64,000 bases of DNA from positions 18,767-82,766 of the forward strand of contig JAJZAT010000013.1 of the NCBI GenBank assembly GCA_021799275.1, read 5' to 3'. This document shows positions 8,944 through 17,271 of this stretch, piece after piece (positions within the stretch are counted from its first letter, which is position 1; each line of letters begins with the position of its first letter). This DNA comes from Bacillota bacterium. Lineage in GTDB: Bacteria; Bacillota; Sulfobacillia; JAJZYS01; JAJYTV01. The notes beneath the pieces were generated by a model that saw nothing but the letters and a program-made list of their open reading frames with translations, did no database searches and had not been told where the DNA came from. Position numbers and translations under genes: made by a program.

Positions 8944-9381
8944 CTAAAGTGCCTGCGCCTCGCGTCCGATCCCCTCGCAGAATTGGCGCACCAGCAGCGT
9001 CGCCACACCGGCGGCGACCCGCTGGCCAAGCGCCGCCAGCGGTCCCCCAAGTTCGCTCTCCGCCGAGTAGGCGATCCCCGTCCCCTCGTCCGACGCCGTG
9101 AACTCGGTGTGCACGGTCGCCTCGACGAACCCCCGCGGCGCCTCAAGCGCGATCTCGAAGTCGAACAGCCGCCCTGGCTCATGGCGCAGAATGCGGATGG
9201 CGCCCTGATAGATGCCGCGCACCGCCGCGACCCCGATCGAAATCTCGATGCGATAGCCGTCCGCTTCGGGTTCGAGCAGGCGGCAGCCCGGCAGGCTGCG
9301 CTGCAGCATCGCCGGATCCGAAAGAACCCTGCCCACGGCCTCAGGCTGCGCCTTGACGCTCGCCTTGCCGCTGATCTCCAC
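8944..9381 (-). CDS. coxG: CoxG-like SRPBCC protein (carbon monoxide dehydrogenase subunit G family)
   Basis: The 145-residue protein begins MEISGKASVKAQPEAV and has the compact SRPBCC fold pattern of CoxG, a family found beside molybdenum hydroxylases and thought to help membrane anchoring or assembly. The GTG start has GGGAGG upstream. It lies 37 bases before the molybdenum subunit gene in the same direction, which supports a maturation role for that enzyme. The C-terminal membrane-anchor tail of longer CoxG proteins is missing. Confidence 0.82.
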   Translation of the reverse strand: MEISGKASVKAQPEAVGRVLSDPAMLQRSLPGCRLLEPEADGYRIEISIGVAAVRGIYQGAIRILRHEPGRLFDFEIALEAPRGFVEATVHTEFTASDEGTGIAYSAESELGGPLAALGQRVAAGVATLLVRQFCEGIGREAQAL

Positions 9382-9476
9382 AAGATTCCCTCCCAGTGAC
9401 CGACAAAGAGGCCGGCCGACGGCCGGCTGCAGTCTTCGCTGCCTGGACGGTGCGAACCTGCCGCCCAGAGGCGTGA

Positions 9477-9763
9477 AAGGCGATCATGTGCCAGCACGGC
9501 CAGATATACCGTTCCCGTAGCGACAGGGCGTCCATCGCAGCTCGCCCGCACCGCGCAGACAAAGCGGCCGCTTACCTGGCGCAGCAGCTCCGCCTCCACC
9601 CGGACCTCGCCACCAAGAGGCGCCTCGCCACCCATTCGAGATGGTATACGAGCGACCACGTCGAGAGCACCGGGTGGATCGGCCGGTCGCCGAAGCGGGC
9701 GAGCATGCCCTCCTCCACCCGGAACACCATCTTCTCCCGGCTGTCGGGCGGGAGCTCCCTCAC
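9477..9763 (-). pseudogene. Frameshifted hotdog thioesterase-like gene in the paa cluster
   Basis: Starting at a GTG one base after the paaD stop, one frame reads KMVFRVEEGMLARFGDRPIH and IHPVLSTWSLVYHLEWVARR, like the N-terminal half of FlK-type hotdog thioesterases. Near 9615 the similarity moves to another frame, reading GGEVRVEAELLRQVSGRF and VATGTVYLAVLAHD. Neither frame ends in a sensible stop before coxG. The shift sits by a repeated decamer (GGTGGCGAGG at 9605-9614 and 9623-9632, minus strand). I read it as a frame-broken phenylacetate-pathway thioesterase. A sequencing error would be the alternative. Confidence 0.55.
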
Positions 9764-9764
9764 C

Positions 9765-10232
9765 TCAAAGCGCCTTCATCTGCTCGAACGGGTTGTGGCA
9801 GGCATCGCAGTAGTAGACGGAGCGGCAGCGCGTCGGCCCGAAGGCGGACGCCACGCGCGTGGCGTTCGACCCGCAGTAGGGGCAGGCAGGAGCTGTCCCC
9901 GGCGGCGCGATGCCGAAACTCTGCAGGGCCAGCCTGCCCCGCTCGCTGATCCTGGACGTGTTCCAGACGGGGTCCAGGGAGAACGTGACCTCCACCTCGG
10001 TGACGCCAGGCAGAGCCGCAACGCGGCTGCGCACCGCCTCAGCCATGAAGCCGAGCGCCGGGCAGCCGCTGAAGGTGGGCAGCAGCCCCACCATGACCTT
10101 TCCGTCGCAAACCGCGATCTCGTCCACGATGCCGAGGTCGACGATGCTGAGCACGGGGATCTCGGGATCGTGCACCCCCTGAAGCGCGTGCCGCACTTCC
10201 GCCTCGTTCGGCAACTCCCCGCCCCCTTTCAC
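9765..10232 (-). CDS. paaD: PaaD, phenylacetyl-CoA epoxidase maturation protein (MIP18/SufT family)
   Basis: This 155-residue protein has the MIP18-family N-terminal part (GVHDPEIPVLSIVDLG with the conserved DPE) and a C-terminal zinc/iron-binding tail with CPYCGS and YYCDACH. PaaD is needed for maturation of the PaaABCE epoxidase. I take the GTG at 10232, whose GTGA overlaps the paaC stop, indicating translational coupling. Longer upstream readings run antisense-like through paaC. Confidence 0.9.
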   Translation of the reverse strand: MKGGGELPNEAEVRHALQGVHDPEIPVLSIVDLGIVDEIAVCDGKVMVGLLPTFSGCPALGFMAEAVRSRVAALPGVTEVEVTFSLDPVWNTSRISERGRLALQSFGIAPPGTAPACPYCGSNATRVASAFGPTRCRSVYYCDACHNPFEQMKAL

Positions 10233-11005
10233 CAGACGGCCTTCGGATCGCTGCGCCAGACCTCGCCCATGGTATCGAGGAGTTGACGCAGCTCCGGCGT
10301 GTGGTCCCCCTCCCGCCCGCTGGGGCCGGACCTGCTGGGTGTAAAAGTCAGTCCGTACGGCCTGACCGCCTCCTGAATGCGTGTGACGAAGCGGCCCCAG
10401 AGGTGCGACGGCTCCTCGGGCAGGATGCCCGCACGCACCAGGGCGCCCTCCCAGGCGAGCGGCCGGAACAGATCGAAACTGTCCGCCGCGACCCGGTCCA
10501 GGGCGTGCTGCAGGCGCATCGCCGCCTCGTGGCCGCCGCTCGCGAGCGCCTGGATCCACGTCCGGCCGTGCTCCAGATGGTAGCGCTCCTCGCGCCGGAT
10601 GCGCTCGGCGAGGGCCCTGAACGCACCTTCGCCCGACTGGAGCCACTGGGCCGTGCGCAAGTCGTCCGCCAGGTCGTAGACGAAGTGTCGCGCGACGCTG
10701 TAGGCCCAGTCCCCGTTCGGGCGCTCCACCAGGACCGCGTTGCGCATCATCTCGGGGCCACGCCCGAAAGCGAGCACGTCGGGCGACTTACCGCCCAGGG
10801 CCTCGACAAGACCGAACAAAAGCTGCGCGTGGGCGAGTTCGTCCTGCGCGATCGACGCGAACGCGACATCCTCCTCGATCAGCGGCGCGAACGCGCACCA
10901 CTCCGAGTCGCGATGGCCAAGGACTAGCTCGTCGTCGGCAAGCGTCCGGACATACTCGCGCAGGACGGCACGCATGCCCGCGTCGAGCCCCCTACCGATC
11001 TCCAC
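10229..11005 (-). CDS. paaC: PaaC, structural subunit of phenylacetyl-CoA 1,2-epoxidase
   Basis: The 258-residue ferritin-like protein pairs with PaaA. The helix signature AQDELAHAQLLFGLVEALGG and the REERYHLEHG motif are recognisable. In the family PaaC stabilises the catalytic subunit rather than being catalytic. The GTG start at 11005 lies inside the end of paaB (14-base overlap) and is preceded by a purine-rich stretch. Longer upstream readings overlap paaB and have no homology. Part of paaABCD. Confidence 0.92.
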   Translation of the reverse strand: MEIGRGLDAGMRAVLREYVRTLADDELVLGHRDSEWCAFAPLIEEDVAFASIAQDELAHAQLLFGLVEALGGKSPDVLAFGRGPEMMRNAVLVERPNGDWAYSVARHFVYDLADDLRTAQWLQSGEGAFRALAERIRREERYHLEHGRTWIQALASGGHEAAMRLQHALDRVAADSFDLFRPLAWEGALVRAGILPEEPSHLWGRFVTRIQEAVRPYGLTFTPSRSGPSGREGDHTPELRQLLDTMGEVWRSDPKAVW

Positions 11006-11294
11006 CCTGTTCGCCCCCGAACTGCTTCCACTTTTCGACGGTGGATCGGTAGCCGCTGCCGAGCCGATAGCTGCGCGGCTGCGCCGGGCCCAGCACCTCG
11101 CCGGCCCGGGGGGCGACATGGACGCTCAGGCGCGGAACCACCCAGAGTTCGATGTACTCGGAACGCCGGCAGAAAAGCTCCCGGGCCAGCACCATCGCAA
11201 GTTCGGGATCCGCCGCCTGGAGGCTCCCGGCGTGACAGACGGCGGCTCCCGGCTTCGTGAGGCCGAACACCTCGAACACCTCGAGATCAGCCAC
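10992..11294 (-). CDS. paaB: PaaB, phenylacetyl-CoA epoxidase subunit B
   Basis: The 100-residue protein has the PaaB pattern, beginning near DLEVFEVFGLTKPGAAVCHA with the family's central ARELFCRRSEYIELWVVP. PaaB bridges PaaAC heterodimers. Its GTG start follows GGGAGGCG and lies 16 bases after paaA. The C-terminus overlaps paaC. Confidence 0.92.
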   Translation of the reverse strand: MADLEVFEVFGLTKPGAAVCHAGSLQAADPELAMVLARELFCRRSEYIELWVVPRLSVHVAPRAGEVLGPAQPRSYRLGSGYRSTVEKWKQFGGEQGGDR

Positions 11295-11310
11295 GTCTGC
11301 CGCCTCCCGG

Positions 11311-12228
11311 CTAGGCCGCGCTATCGCGCCGCATCGCGGCGACGACCCAGCTGTGCTCCGCGCGGCTGAGACGCCTGAGTGACAGGCGCTCCACGGTCTG
11401 CAAACCGCCGCCCCTGATCACCCGCCAGAATTCATCCCAGTCGGGATCGCCGTAGAGCCAGTTGCCGCTCGCCTCGTCGAGGCGCAACTCCGGATCGGGG
11501 ATGACGAGTCCGAGACGCTGGATCTTCGGCACGTACTTGCGCAGGAAGCCCTGCCTCAGAGCCTCGTTCGACGCGGTGCGGATGCGCCACCTGAACGCGT
11601 CGCTGTTCGTACCCTCGCCAGGCGGGCCGAAGAAATGCAGGAGCGGCCGCCACCACCGCGCCAGCGCGTCCTGCAGCATCGCCCGCTGCGCCGGCGTCCC
11701 CGCGGCGAGCGTCAAGACGATATCCTCGCCGTGCTTGAGGTGCACCGCCTCCTCCGCGCAAATCCTGCGCAGGATCCGGGCGTACGGCGCGTAGCTCGTC
11801 TTGAGGAGCGCCCCTTGCGTCTCGAGCGCCGCGCCGTCCACGAGCCAGGCGATGATGCCGACGTCGGCCCAGGTCGGGGCCGGATAGCTGAACACGTTGT
11901 GGAACTTCGCCCTGCCCTCGATCAGGTCGTCCAGCATGTCCTGGCGCGTGATGCCGAAAGGGGCCGCGAGATCCTCCGCCACGCGGTAGATCATCTGGGC
12001 GTGGCCAATTTCGTCCTGGACCTTGGAGAGTATCGCGAGCTTGCGGCCCAGCCCCGGGGCCCGCGGGATCCACTCACGTTCCGGCAGGGCGCCCATGAGT
12101 TCGGAGTTCGCGTGGGTCACGATCAGCCTCAGGCACTGCCGACGGTAGGCGTCGGGCATGAAGTCGTCGGCTTCGACCAGTTCGCCACGCGCGATCCTCG
12201 CCTCGAAGTCCTTAAGGTCCATGTCCAT
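11311..12228 (-). CDS. paaA: PaaA, catalytic subunit of phenylacetyl-CoA 1,2-epoxidase
   Basis: This 305-residue protein is the di-iron oxygenase subunit that epoxidises the aromatic ring of phenylacetyl-CoA. Metal-ligand helices are visible as VQDEIGHAQMIYRVAEDL and CAEEAVHLKHGED. It is the first gene of paaABCD on the minus strand, with a sigma-A-like promoter about 85 bases upstream. The reductase PaaE, the CoA ligase PaaK and the later enzymes PaaG, PaaZ, PaaJ and PaaH are not present in the window, so the pathway must be completed elsewhere or by other proteins. Confidence 0.95.
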   Translation of the reverse strand: MDMDLKDFEARIARGELVEADDFMPDAYRRQCLRLIVTHANSELMGALPEREWIPRAPGLGRKLAILSKVQDEIGHAQMIYRVAEDLAAPFGITRQDMLDDLIEGRAKFHNVFSYPAPTWADVGIIAWLVDGAALETQGALLKTSYAPYARILRRICAEEAVHLKHGEDIVLTLAAGTPAQRAMLQDALARWWRPLLHFFGPPGEGTNSDAFRWRIRTASNEALRQGFLRKYVPKIQRLGLVIPDPELRLDEASGNWLYGDPDWDEFWRVIRGGGLQTVERLSLRRLSRAEHSWVVAAMRRDSAA

Positions 12229-12314
12229 CGCGCCCCCTCCCTGTCGGCACCAGATTTCGCAACCAACCCTGTACGGATGGCCTATGGTATACGGACAGTC
12301 GGCCCTTTGTACCT

Positions 12315-12344
12315 ATCCTAGCGGCCCTGGCCGGACGCCGTCAA
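12315..12344 (-). promoter_or_regulatory. Candidate sigma-A promoter of paaABCD
   Basis: On the minus strand, TTGACG is followed after 18 bases by TAGGAT, about 85 bases before the paaA start. The -35 box is near consensus and the -10 box matches at four of six positions. It points to a primary promoter for the paa block. No clear PaaR-type operator was identified. Confidence 0.5.
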
Positions 12345-12392
12345 CGGTTGGCATTGTGCTGCAGGAAATGGCGCGTCCAGGCATAAATGTGC

Positions 12393-12409
12393 GTGTTGAA
12401 GCACAACAC
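12393..12409. promoter_or_regulatory. Perfect inverted repeat upstream of the class II aldolase gene
   Basis: GTGTTGAAGCACAACAC is a perfect 6-5-6 inverted repeat located 25 bases before the ATG at 12435, in the divergent region with paaA. The size suits a repressor site; this function is inference. Confidence 0.35.
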
Positions 12410-12434
12410 TGTGGTACCTGAGGAGGGTCCTCCC

Positions 12435-13514
12435 ATGAAGTTCGCCTTTCACGGAAGTCCCCAGGACTCGTGTATGGCGACTTTTGCCAAACGTCTTACG
12501 GCGGCCATGCAGGATTCCGGCCACGAACCGAGCGCGCCGGTGCCCGGCGTGGGGCTCGTGTTCAGCCATGTGGATCCTGAGCACATCCGGCCCTTCCGCA
12601 GGCACGCGCAGGCGACCTACATCATTGCGCTCCTGCGCCTCCCGGAGCGCCCGGACGACTTCCTGCGGGCCGCCTATCCATACATGATCCGCTCGCTTGC
12701 GAACCTCCTGATCGCCGTCGTCGGTCCGGAGGCGGAGGAAGAGACGTACTTCCTGACGCTCGAGCGCGGCTATTATCGCATCGCTCCCCAGCTCGATCCC
12801 GCGGTTCACATGCAGGAGGTTGTGCGCCGCCTGACGCCGCTCGCGACCTCCCACCTGATCATCGACAACGTCTTCGAGCAGGACCTCGAACCGGAGCTCT
12901 GGCAGGGCGACGAGCACACGGCGGAACTCGGGCGCGCAGGCGAGATCCTCGACGCGTGGAATCTCCTGCCGGCCCCGTTCCCCATGCAGGAGATCCTCTC
13001 GCCGGACGACTTCCGTCACGTGCAGCGCCTCTACCAGATCGGCGGCCTGAGCTACGGCAACCTCAGTCAGCGTCGCGACCGCCGCCGCTACTGGATGTCC
13101 GCCAGCGGCGTGAACAAGGCTCACCTGCACGACGTCGGCCAGGAGATCCTGATGGTCAAGGACTTCGACGAGGGGCAGAAGGCCATGCGTCTCTCCGTAC
13201 CGCCCGAGATCAAACCCCGCCGCGTCTCTGTCGACGCGATCGAGCACTTCAAGATCTACCGCGAGCACCCAGAGGTCGGGGCGATCATGCACGTGCACGC
13301 CTGGATGGAGGGGATTCCCTCGACGGATGTCAACTACCCCTGCGGCACCATCGAGCTGGCGACCGCCGTTGCGGACCTCGTCCGCCGCTCGCCCGATCCC
13401 TCGCGGGCGGTGGTGGGTCTGCGCAACCACGGCATGACCATCACGGGACGCAGCCTCGACGACATCATGGAGCGCGTCGACGGCAAGATTCTGCCGCAGG
13501 TGCCGATGTCCTGA
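12435..13514 (+). CDS. Class II aldolase/adducin-domain protein with an unknown N-terminal domain
   Basis: The 359-residue product has a C-terminal class II aldolase/adducin domain (about residues 190-355). It carries the metal-binding HVHAW motif, GNLSQRRDRRRYWMSASG in its N-terminal strand and the GLRNHGMTI loop near the end. The first 180 residues (an Arg-rich HIRPFRRHAQATYIIALLRL stretch and DNVFEQDLEP) match nothing I recognise. The ATG at 12435 has AGGAGGG eight bases upstream. The gene overlaps the following alcohol dehydrogenase by one base, so they likely act together on a sugar- or polyol-derived substrate (inference). Confidence 0.78.
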   Translation: MKFAFHGSPQDSCMATFAKRLTAAMQDSGHEPSAPVPGVGLVFSHVDPEHIRPFRRHAQATYIIALLRLPERPDDFLRAAYPYMIRSLANLLIAVVGPEAEEETYFLTLERGYYRIAPQLDPAVHMQEVVRRLTPLATSHLIIDNVFEQDLEPELWQGDEHTAELGRAGEILDAWNLLPAPFPMQEILSPDDFRHVQRLYQIGGLSYGNLSQRRDRRRYWMSASGVNKAHLHDVGQEILMVKDFDEGQKAMRLSVPPEIKPRRVSVDAIEHFKIYREHPEVGAIMHVHAWMEGIPSTDVNYPCGTIELATAVADLVRRSPDPSRAVVGLRNHGMTITGRSLDDIMERVDGKILPQVPMS

Positions 13515-14725
13515 TGCAGCCAAAGGCCACGGGGCTCGTCTACCGCGTCTCGATCCCCCGCTACCTGCTCGGGCGTGCCTTTGGCCCGGCCTGGCCCTGG
13601 CTGCTCTACGGCCCCCTGTCGTCGATCGGCCTGCAGCAGCGCCCCCTGCCCGAGCCGCCGGAGGGCGACTGGCTCGAACTGAAGACGCGGCTCTGCGGCA
13701 TCTGCGGATCGGACATCTCCCTCCTGCGCGGCAAGTCCAGTCCTGCCCTCTCGCCGTTCCACTCCTTCCCGGCCGTGCTCGGCCACGAGGTGCTGGCCGA
13801 GGTCGCCGGTCCGACGGGCGACGCGCTCGCCGGGCGCAGGGTCGTCGTCGATCCCGTCATCTCGTGCGAGATGCGCGGCCTGGAGCCATGCCCGGCCTGT
13901 GCCGCGGGACAGAGCCAGCAGTGCCGGCGCCGTGGAGAGCGGGACGGGCTCGGTCCCGGCACGCTCGTCGGCTACCACAGCCAGCTGCCTGGCGGGTTCG
14001 GCGAACGGCTCTACGCCCACCGCAGCCAGGTCTATCCGGTGCCTGAAAGCGTGCCGGACGATCGAGCGGTGCTGGCGGAGCCATACGCGATCGCGCTGCA
14101 TGCGGTCCTGCGCAGCCTGCCGCCCCAGGGTGCCAAGATCCTCGTCCTGGGTGGCGGCGCGATCGGCCTTCTCACGGTCGCCGCTCTGCGGCGCCACACG
14201 GACGCCGAGATCCACCTCGTCGCGCGCCACCCGCATCAGCGCAAACTGGGGCTCGAACTTGGCGCGACGCGGGCCTATGGGGCACCGGGCGCCAGCGTCG
14301 CGGTGCAGGCGGCCGTCGACGCGCAGCTGCTGCGTCCTCTGATGGGGCCACCCGTGTTCAGCGACGGCTTCGACTACGTCTACGACTGCATCGGCTCAGA
14401 GGAGAGCCTGCGCGACAGCCTGAGGGTCACGCGCCACGGCGGCAAGCTCGTGCTGCTCGGCACGGCGGGGCCCGTCGACGTGGACTGGTCGTTCGTCTGG
14501 GCGAACGAGCTCGACCTGATCGGCTGCTTCGGCTACGGCCGGGAATCCGACGGGCGCCACACCTTCGCCTGGGCGCTCGACGACTTCGCCGTCCCGGAGG
14601 GAGAGGTCTTTGAGCGTCTGATCACGGACCGCTACCGCCTGAAGGACTACCGCCAGGCGGTGCGCCGTCAGCTCGTGGCAGGACCGAACCGTCCGGTCAA
14701 GGCCGTCTTCGACTTCCGCTCCTGA
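13514..14725 (+). CDS. Zinc-dependent medium-chain alcohol/polyol dehydrogenase
   Basis: This 403-residue MDR-family dehydrogenase has the catalytic zinc region RLCGICGSD and LGHEV, and a structural zinc lobe with the Cys set in CEMRGLEPCPACAAG followed by QSQQC. The Rossmann glycine motif is ILVLGGGAIGLL. The N-terminus is about 45 residues longer than in standard enzymes. The start ATG overlaps the aldolase-like stop (TGATG), implying coupling. The substrate is unknown. The pair resembles sugar-alcohol catabolic gene pairs (inference). Confidence 0.85.
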   Translation: MQPKATGLVYRVSIPRYLLGRAFGPAWPWLLYGPLSSIGLQQRPLPEPPEGDWLELKTRLCGICGSDISLLRGKSSPALSPFHSFPAVLGHEVLAEVAGPTGDALAGRRVVVDPVISCEMRGLEPCPACAAGQSQQCRRRGERDGLGPGTLVGYHSQLPGGFGERLYAHRSQVYPVPESVPDDRAVLAEPYAIALHAVLRSLPPQGAKILVLGGGAIGLLTVAALRRHTDAEIHLVARHPHQRKLGLELGATRAYGAPGASVAVQAAVDAQLLRPLMGPPVFSDGFDYVYDCIGSEESLRDSLRVTRHGGKLVLLGTAGPVDVDWSFVWANELDLIGCFGYGRESDGRHTFAWALDDFAVPEGEVFERLITDRYRLKDYRQAVRRQLVAGPNRPVKAVFDFRS

Positions 14726-14736
14726 CCCGAGCGACA

Positions 14737-14769
14737 GACAGGCGCGCAGAGTGGATCTGCGCGCCTGTC
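14737..14769 (+). terminator. Strong hairpin after the alcohol dehydrogenase gene
   Basis: A perfect 14-base-pair stem (GACAGGCGCGCAGA with its complement) and a five-base loop start 11 bases after the stop. The tail is only weakly T-rich (CTGTTG). It separates the convergent dehydrogenase and lipoprotein genes. Confidence 0.6.
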
Positions 14770-14852
14770 CTGTTGCCCAGGGGTCCATGTGGCACATCGG
14801 GGAGCTTCTGGGCCGCACGCGCAACAGGCCGCCGAGAGACCACCTTTGCGGC

Positions 14853-16859
14853 CTAAGGCACCTGGCGCCAACTGGCGCCGCCGTCGGTCGTGCACAGGAG
14901 ATGGCCGTCGCCCGACCAGAGGTACGCGACCTTCGCGCTCACGGGATCGATGCCCGCGAGCCCTGGGGCCTTCTCCGGCCACGTCCATACCCGAACGCTG
15001 CGAGCGGCCGGGCCCAGCACGTAGATCTGCAGCGTCGGCAGGCTGGCAGGAAAGAAACTGAGCCAGAGGCTGTCGCCGCCGCCGTCGGCGGACGTGAGCA
15101 TGGCCGGGGGAAGTTTGTACTTCTCGCCACGGGTCGGCGGCGCGAGCCGCATGATCAGTTCTTGGGCCAGGCTGCCGAGCCCCGGGTCGGCAAGGCTCGC
15201 CGCGCAGACGGCGGCCGGCATGCCCTGCCGGGCGGCGGCGCGCCACGTCCTCCCGCCGTCGCGGGTGGCGTAGTCCCGCTGGCCATGTGGCCCGCTCACC
15301 GCGGCGCAGCCCAAGCTCGCGGACGCGAAGCTGATGCCGCTCACACCGTATCCTTGGCTGGGAAGCCGGACCTCTCGCCACGCACGGCCTCCGTCGCTCG
15401 AGGTGTAGAGGGCCTGATGCTGGTCATAGGGCTGGGACGCCGCGACCAGGTACAGTACGCCCTTGCGGGGTACCGCCAGCGGGTCGTACGACGCGGATGG
15501 AGCCAGGTCCTTCGGCAGTTCGCCGACCGCCCGCCAGGTGGCGCCGCCGTCCTGCGTCGCCAGCACCTCCCGGGCGTGACCGGACCACCCGACACCGTAA
15601 CCCGAACGTTCGCTAGTGAAGTGCACCGCATACGGCGTCGTGGGTCCGAAGAGGCGGACCGCACGCCAGGTCCGCCCTGCGTCGGACGAGACCTGCACCT
15701 GCGCCTGATCGCCGGCGGCGGCCCCGATGGGGGTGACGCGGGCGGACATGAGCCAGAGGAGACTGGGGCTCGGCATGCTCATGGTGAGGTTGCTGGGCGT
15801 GGCACCCGGGATCGCGGACGAAACCTGTTGCCAGCTGCGACCGCCGTCGCTGGTGCTGTCGAGAAGGACGGTGCCGGTGCCGCTGCCGCATGCCCAGCAG
15901 GTACCCAGCATGACGGCGTGCTCCTTGTCGGTGGCGGCGAGCGGCCCCGGACCCAGGCCGGGTCCGGGGGTGACGCCGCTCGGATTGCCCGGTGCCGGCC
16001 CGCCACCTGCGGTCGGGCGGGCGAGCACCGGTGCCCAGGTGCGGCCGTAGTCCCCGCTGCGCAAGACGGTGTAGGACGCCTGCGACATGCCGACGCCGCC
16101 CAGGGCGACGATCCAGGCACCGCCATCGGGCGTGCACGTCAGCGTGGCGCCGTAGCCGCCAGGCACCGGCGAGGCTTTGGACCAGGTGCTTCCGCCGTCC
16201 ACCGTGTAGGCCAGCGTCAAGCCGTTCGGGGCGTAGAGGGCGGCGGCACCTTGCTGCGGGCTGAAAAAGCAGGCCGCCAGCAAAGGCTGCCCCGGCTCCG
16301 CCCGCCATGTGCGCCCGCCGTCGGCCGTGTGCAGGACGCGAAGCCCCTTGGGCGTCGCGCCGTTTGGCCCGATGGGCCCCAGGCGGCCGCTGGGACGCAA
16401 CGCGACGCCGGTCTGCGGCGTGAAGAACTGCACGGACTCGAGCGCTGTGCTGTCGACGAAGTGCCAGGTCGAGCCGTCACTCGTCGCGAGGAGCCCCTTG
16501 TTCGTGGCGGCGAACGCCTGATGGGCGGACAAGACGGAGAAACTTTTGACGGTGGCGTTGCCGGTGTACGAGGTATGCCAGGTCCGGCCCCCGTCCGATG
16601 TGGCGAGCAGGGCACCCTGTCCGCCTGCCCAGCCGTGGTCCAGGTCCGCGAAGCCGATCGCGCCCAGCTGCGGCGGCACCCCCGGCACGGTCGCAACGCG
16701 GACGGCTCGCGCTTTCATCTTGAGTACGGCCTGGAGGTCAAGGGGCTTGCCGGGGGTCGCGCGGGGAGCGCCGCAAGCCGTGAGGGCCAAAGCGCAGAGG
16801 GTCATGCCCGCGAGGGAGACTCGGGCCCTCGCGCCTACCCGGAGCGCAACCTCCCGCAT
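14853..16859 (-). CDS. BNR/Asp-box repeat lipoprotein (Ycf48-like beta-propeller), paralog 1
   Basis: The 668-residue protein has a signal peptide ending in a lipobox (ALALTACG), so it should be a membrane-anchored lipoprotein. The rest is built of repeated beta-propeller blades with Asp-box-like cores such as SDGGRTWHTS, TADGGRTWRA and TRDGGRTWRA, roughly every 50-60 residues. This matches the Ycf48/exo-sialidase-like repeat class, but no catalytic residues of a sialidase can be assigned. The ATG at 16859 has GGTGGAGG upstream. Two related proteins occur at 56.9 and 61.0 kb. Function unknown. Confidence 0.8.
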   Translation of the reverse strand: MREVALRVGARARVSLAGMTLCALALTACGAPRATPGKPLDLQAVLKMKARAVRVATVPGVPPQLGAIGFADLDHGWAGGQGALLATSDGGRTWHTSYTGNATVKSFSVLSAHQAFAATNKGLLATSDGSTWHFVDSTALESVQFFTPQTGVALRPSGRLGPIGPNGATPKGLRVLHTADGGRTWRAEPGQPLLAACFFSPQQGAAALYAPNGLTLAYTVDGGSTWSKASPVPGGYGATLTCTPDGGAWIVALGGVGMSQASYTVLRSGDYGRTWAPVLARPTAGGGPAPGNPSGVTPGPGLGPGPLAATDKEHAVMLGTCWACGSGTGTVLLDSTSDGGRSWQQVSSAIPGATPSNLTMSMPSPSLLWLMSARVTPIGAAAGDQAQVQVSSDAGRTWRAVRLFGPTTPYAVHFTSERSGYGVGWSGHAREVLATQDGGATWRAVGELPKDLAPSASYDPLAVPRKGVLYLVAASQPYDQHQALYTSSDGGRAWREVRLPSQGYGVSGISFASASLGCAAVSGPHGQRDYATRDGGRTWRAAARQGMPAAVCAASLADPGLGSLAQELIMRLAPPTRGEKYKLPPAMLTSADGGGDSLWLSFFPASLPTLQIYVLGPAARSVRVWTWPEKAPGLAGIDPVSAKVAYLWSGDGHLLCTTDGGASWRQVP

Positions 16860-16925
16860 GACCTCCACCCCCTACGGCGAGTTTACACGCACGAACGGAC
16901 GGACGGCTCGATCCGACACGGGTGC

Positions 16926-17204
16926 CTACCGCGCAGACGCGCGGCGCACCCCGTGCCGGACCAGCAGGCCGATCTGGACGAGGCCGAGCCCGAAGAACAG
17001 CACCCCGACCGAAAAGAGTCCCGCAACCGCCAGATAGGCGCTGAGCACCAGGCCGACGGGAAGCACGTACCAACGCCCTAAACTCCGTCCGAGCCAGGTG
17101 AGCGCGACGTCCGCCGCCATCATGCCCCAGATGATGTACGCGGGGGGCCAGGGCACGCAGACGCCCAGCACCGTCAGCCCGTAGCAGTACGTGGCAAGCA
17201 CCAC
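16926..17204 (-). CDS. Small membrane protein of unknown function
   Basis: The 92-residue hydrophobic product has about three membrane-spanning segments (a PAYIIWGMMAADVALTWLG helix, a YVLPVGLVLSAYLAVAGLF helix and a last VLFFGLGLVQIGLLV helix) and an Arg-rich C-terminus, like small bacterial membrane proteins. I do not recognise a family. It begins with GTG after a GAGAGG-like site that lies rather close, so the exact start is uncertain. It lies between the BNR lipoprotein and a hydrolase, all on the minus strand. Confidence 0.55.
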   Translation of the reverse strand: MVLATYCYGLTVLGVCVPWPPAYIIWGMMAADVALTWLGRSLGRWYVLPVGLVLSAYLAVAGLFSVGVLFFGLGLVQIGLLVRHGVRRASAR

Positions 17205-17271
17205 CTCTCACGCAATCGCGAGACTGCCAAAGCGTATGGAGCGCGTGGCTAGAGAGCACGTCGAAGCCGCT

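Noticed and set aside
8907..9659. Extension of the molybdenum subunit frame to 992 codons
   Set aside because: This part runs across coxG, which has clear homology in another frame, and a TTG with a good ribosome site exists at 8906.
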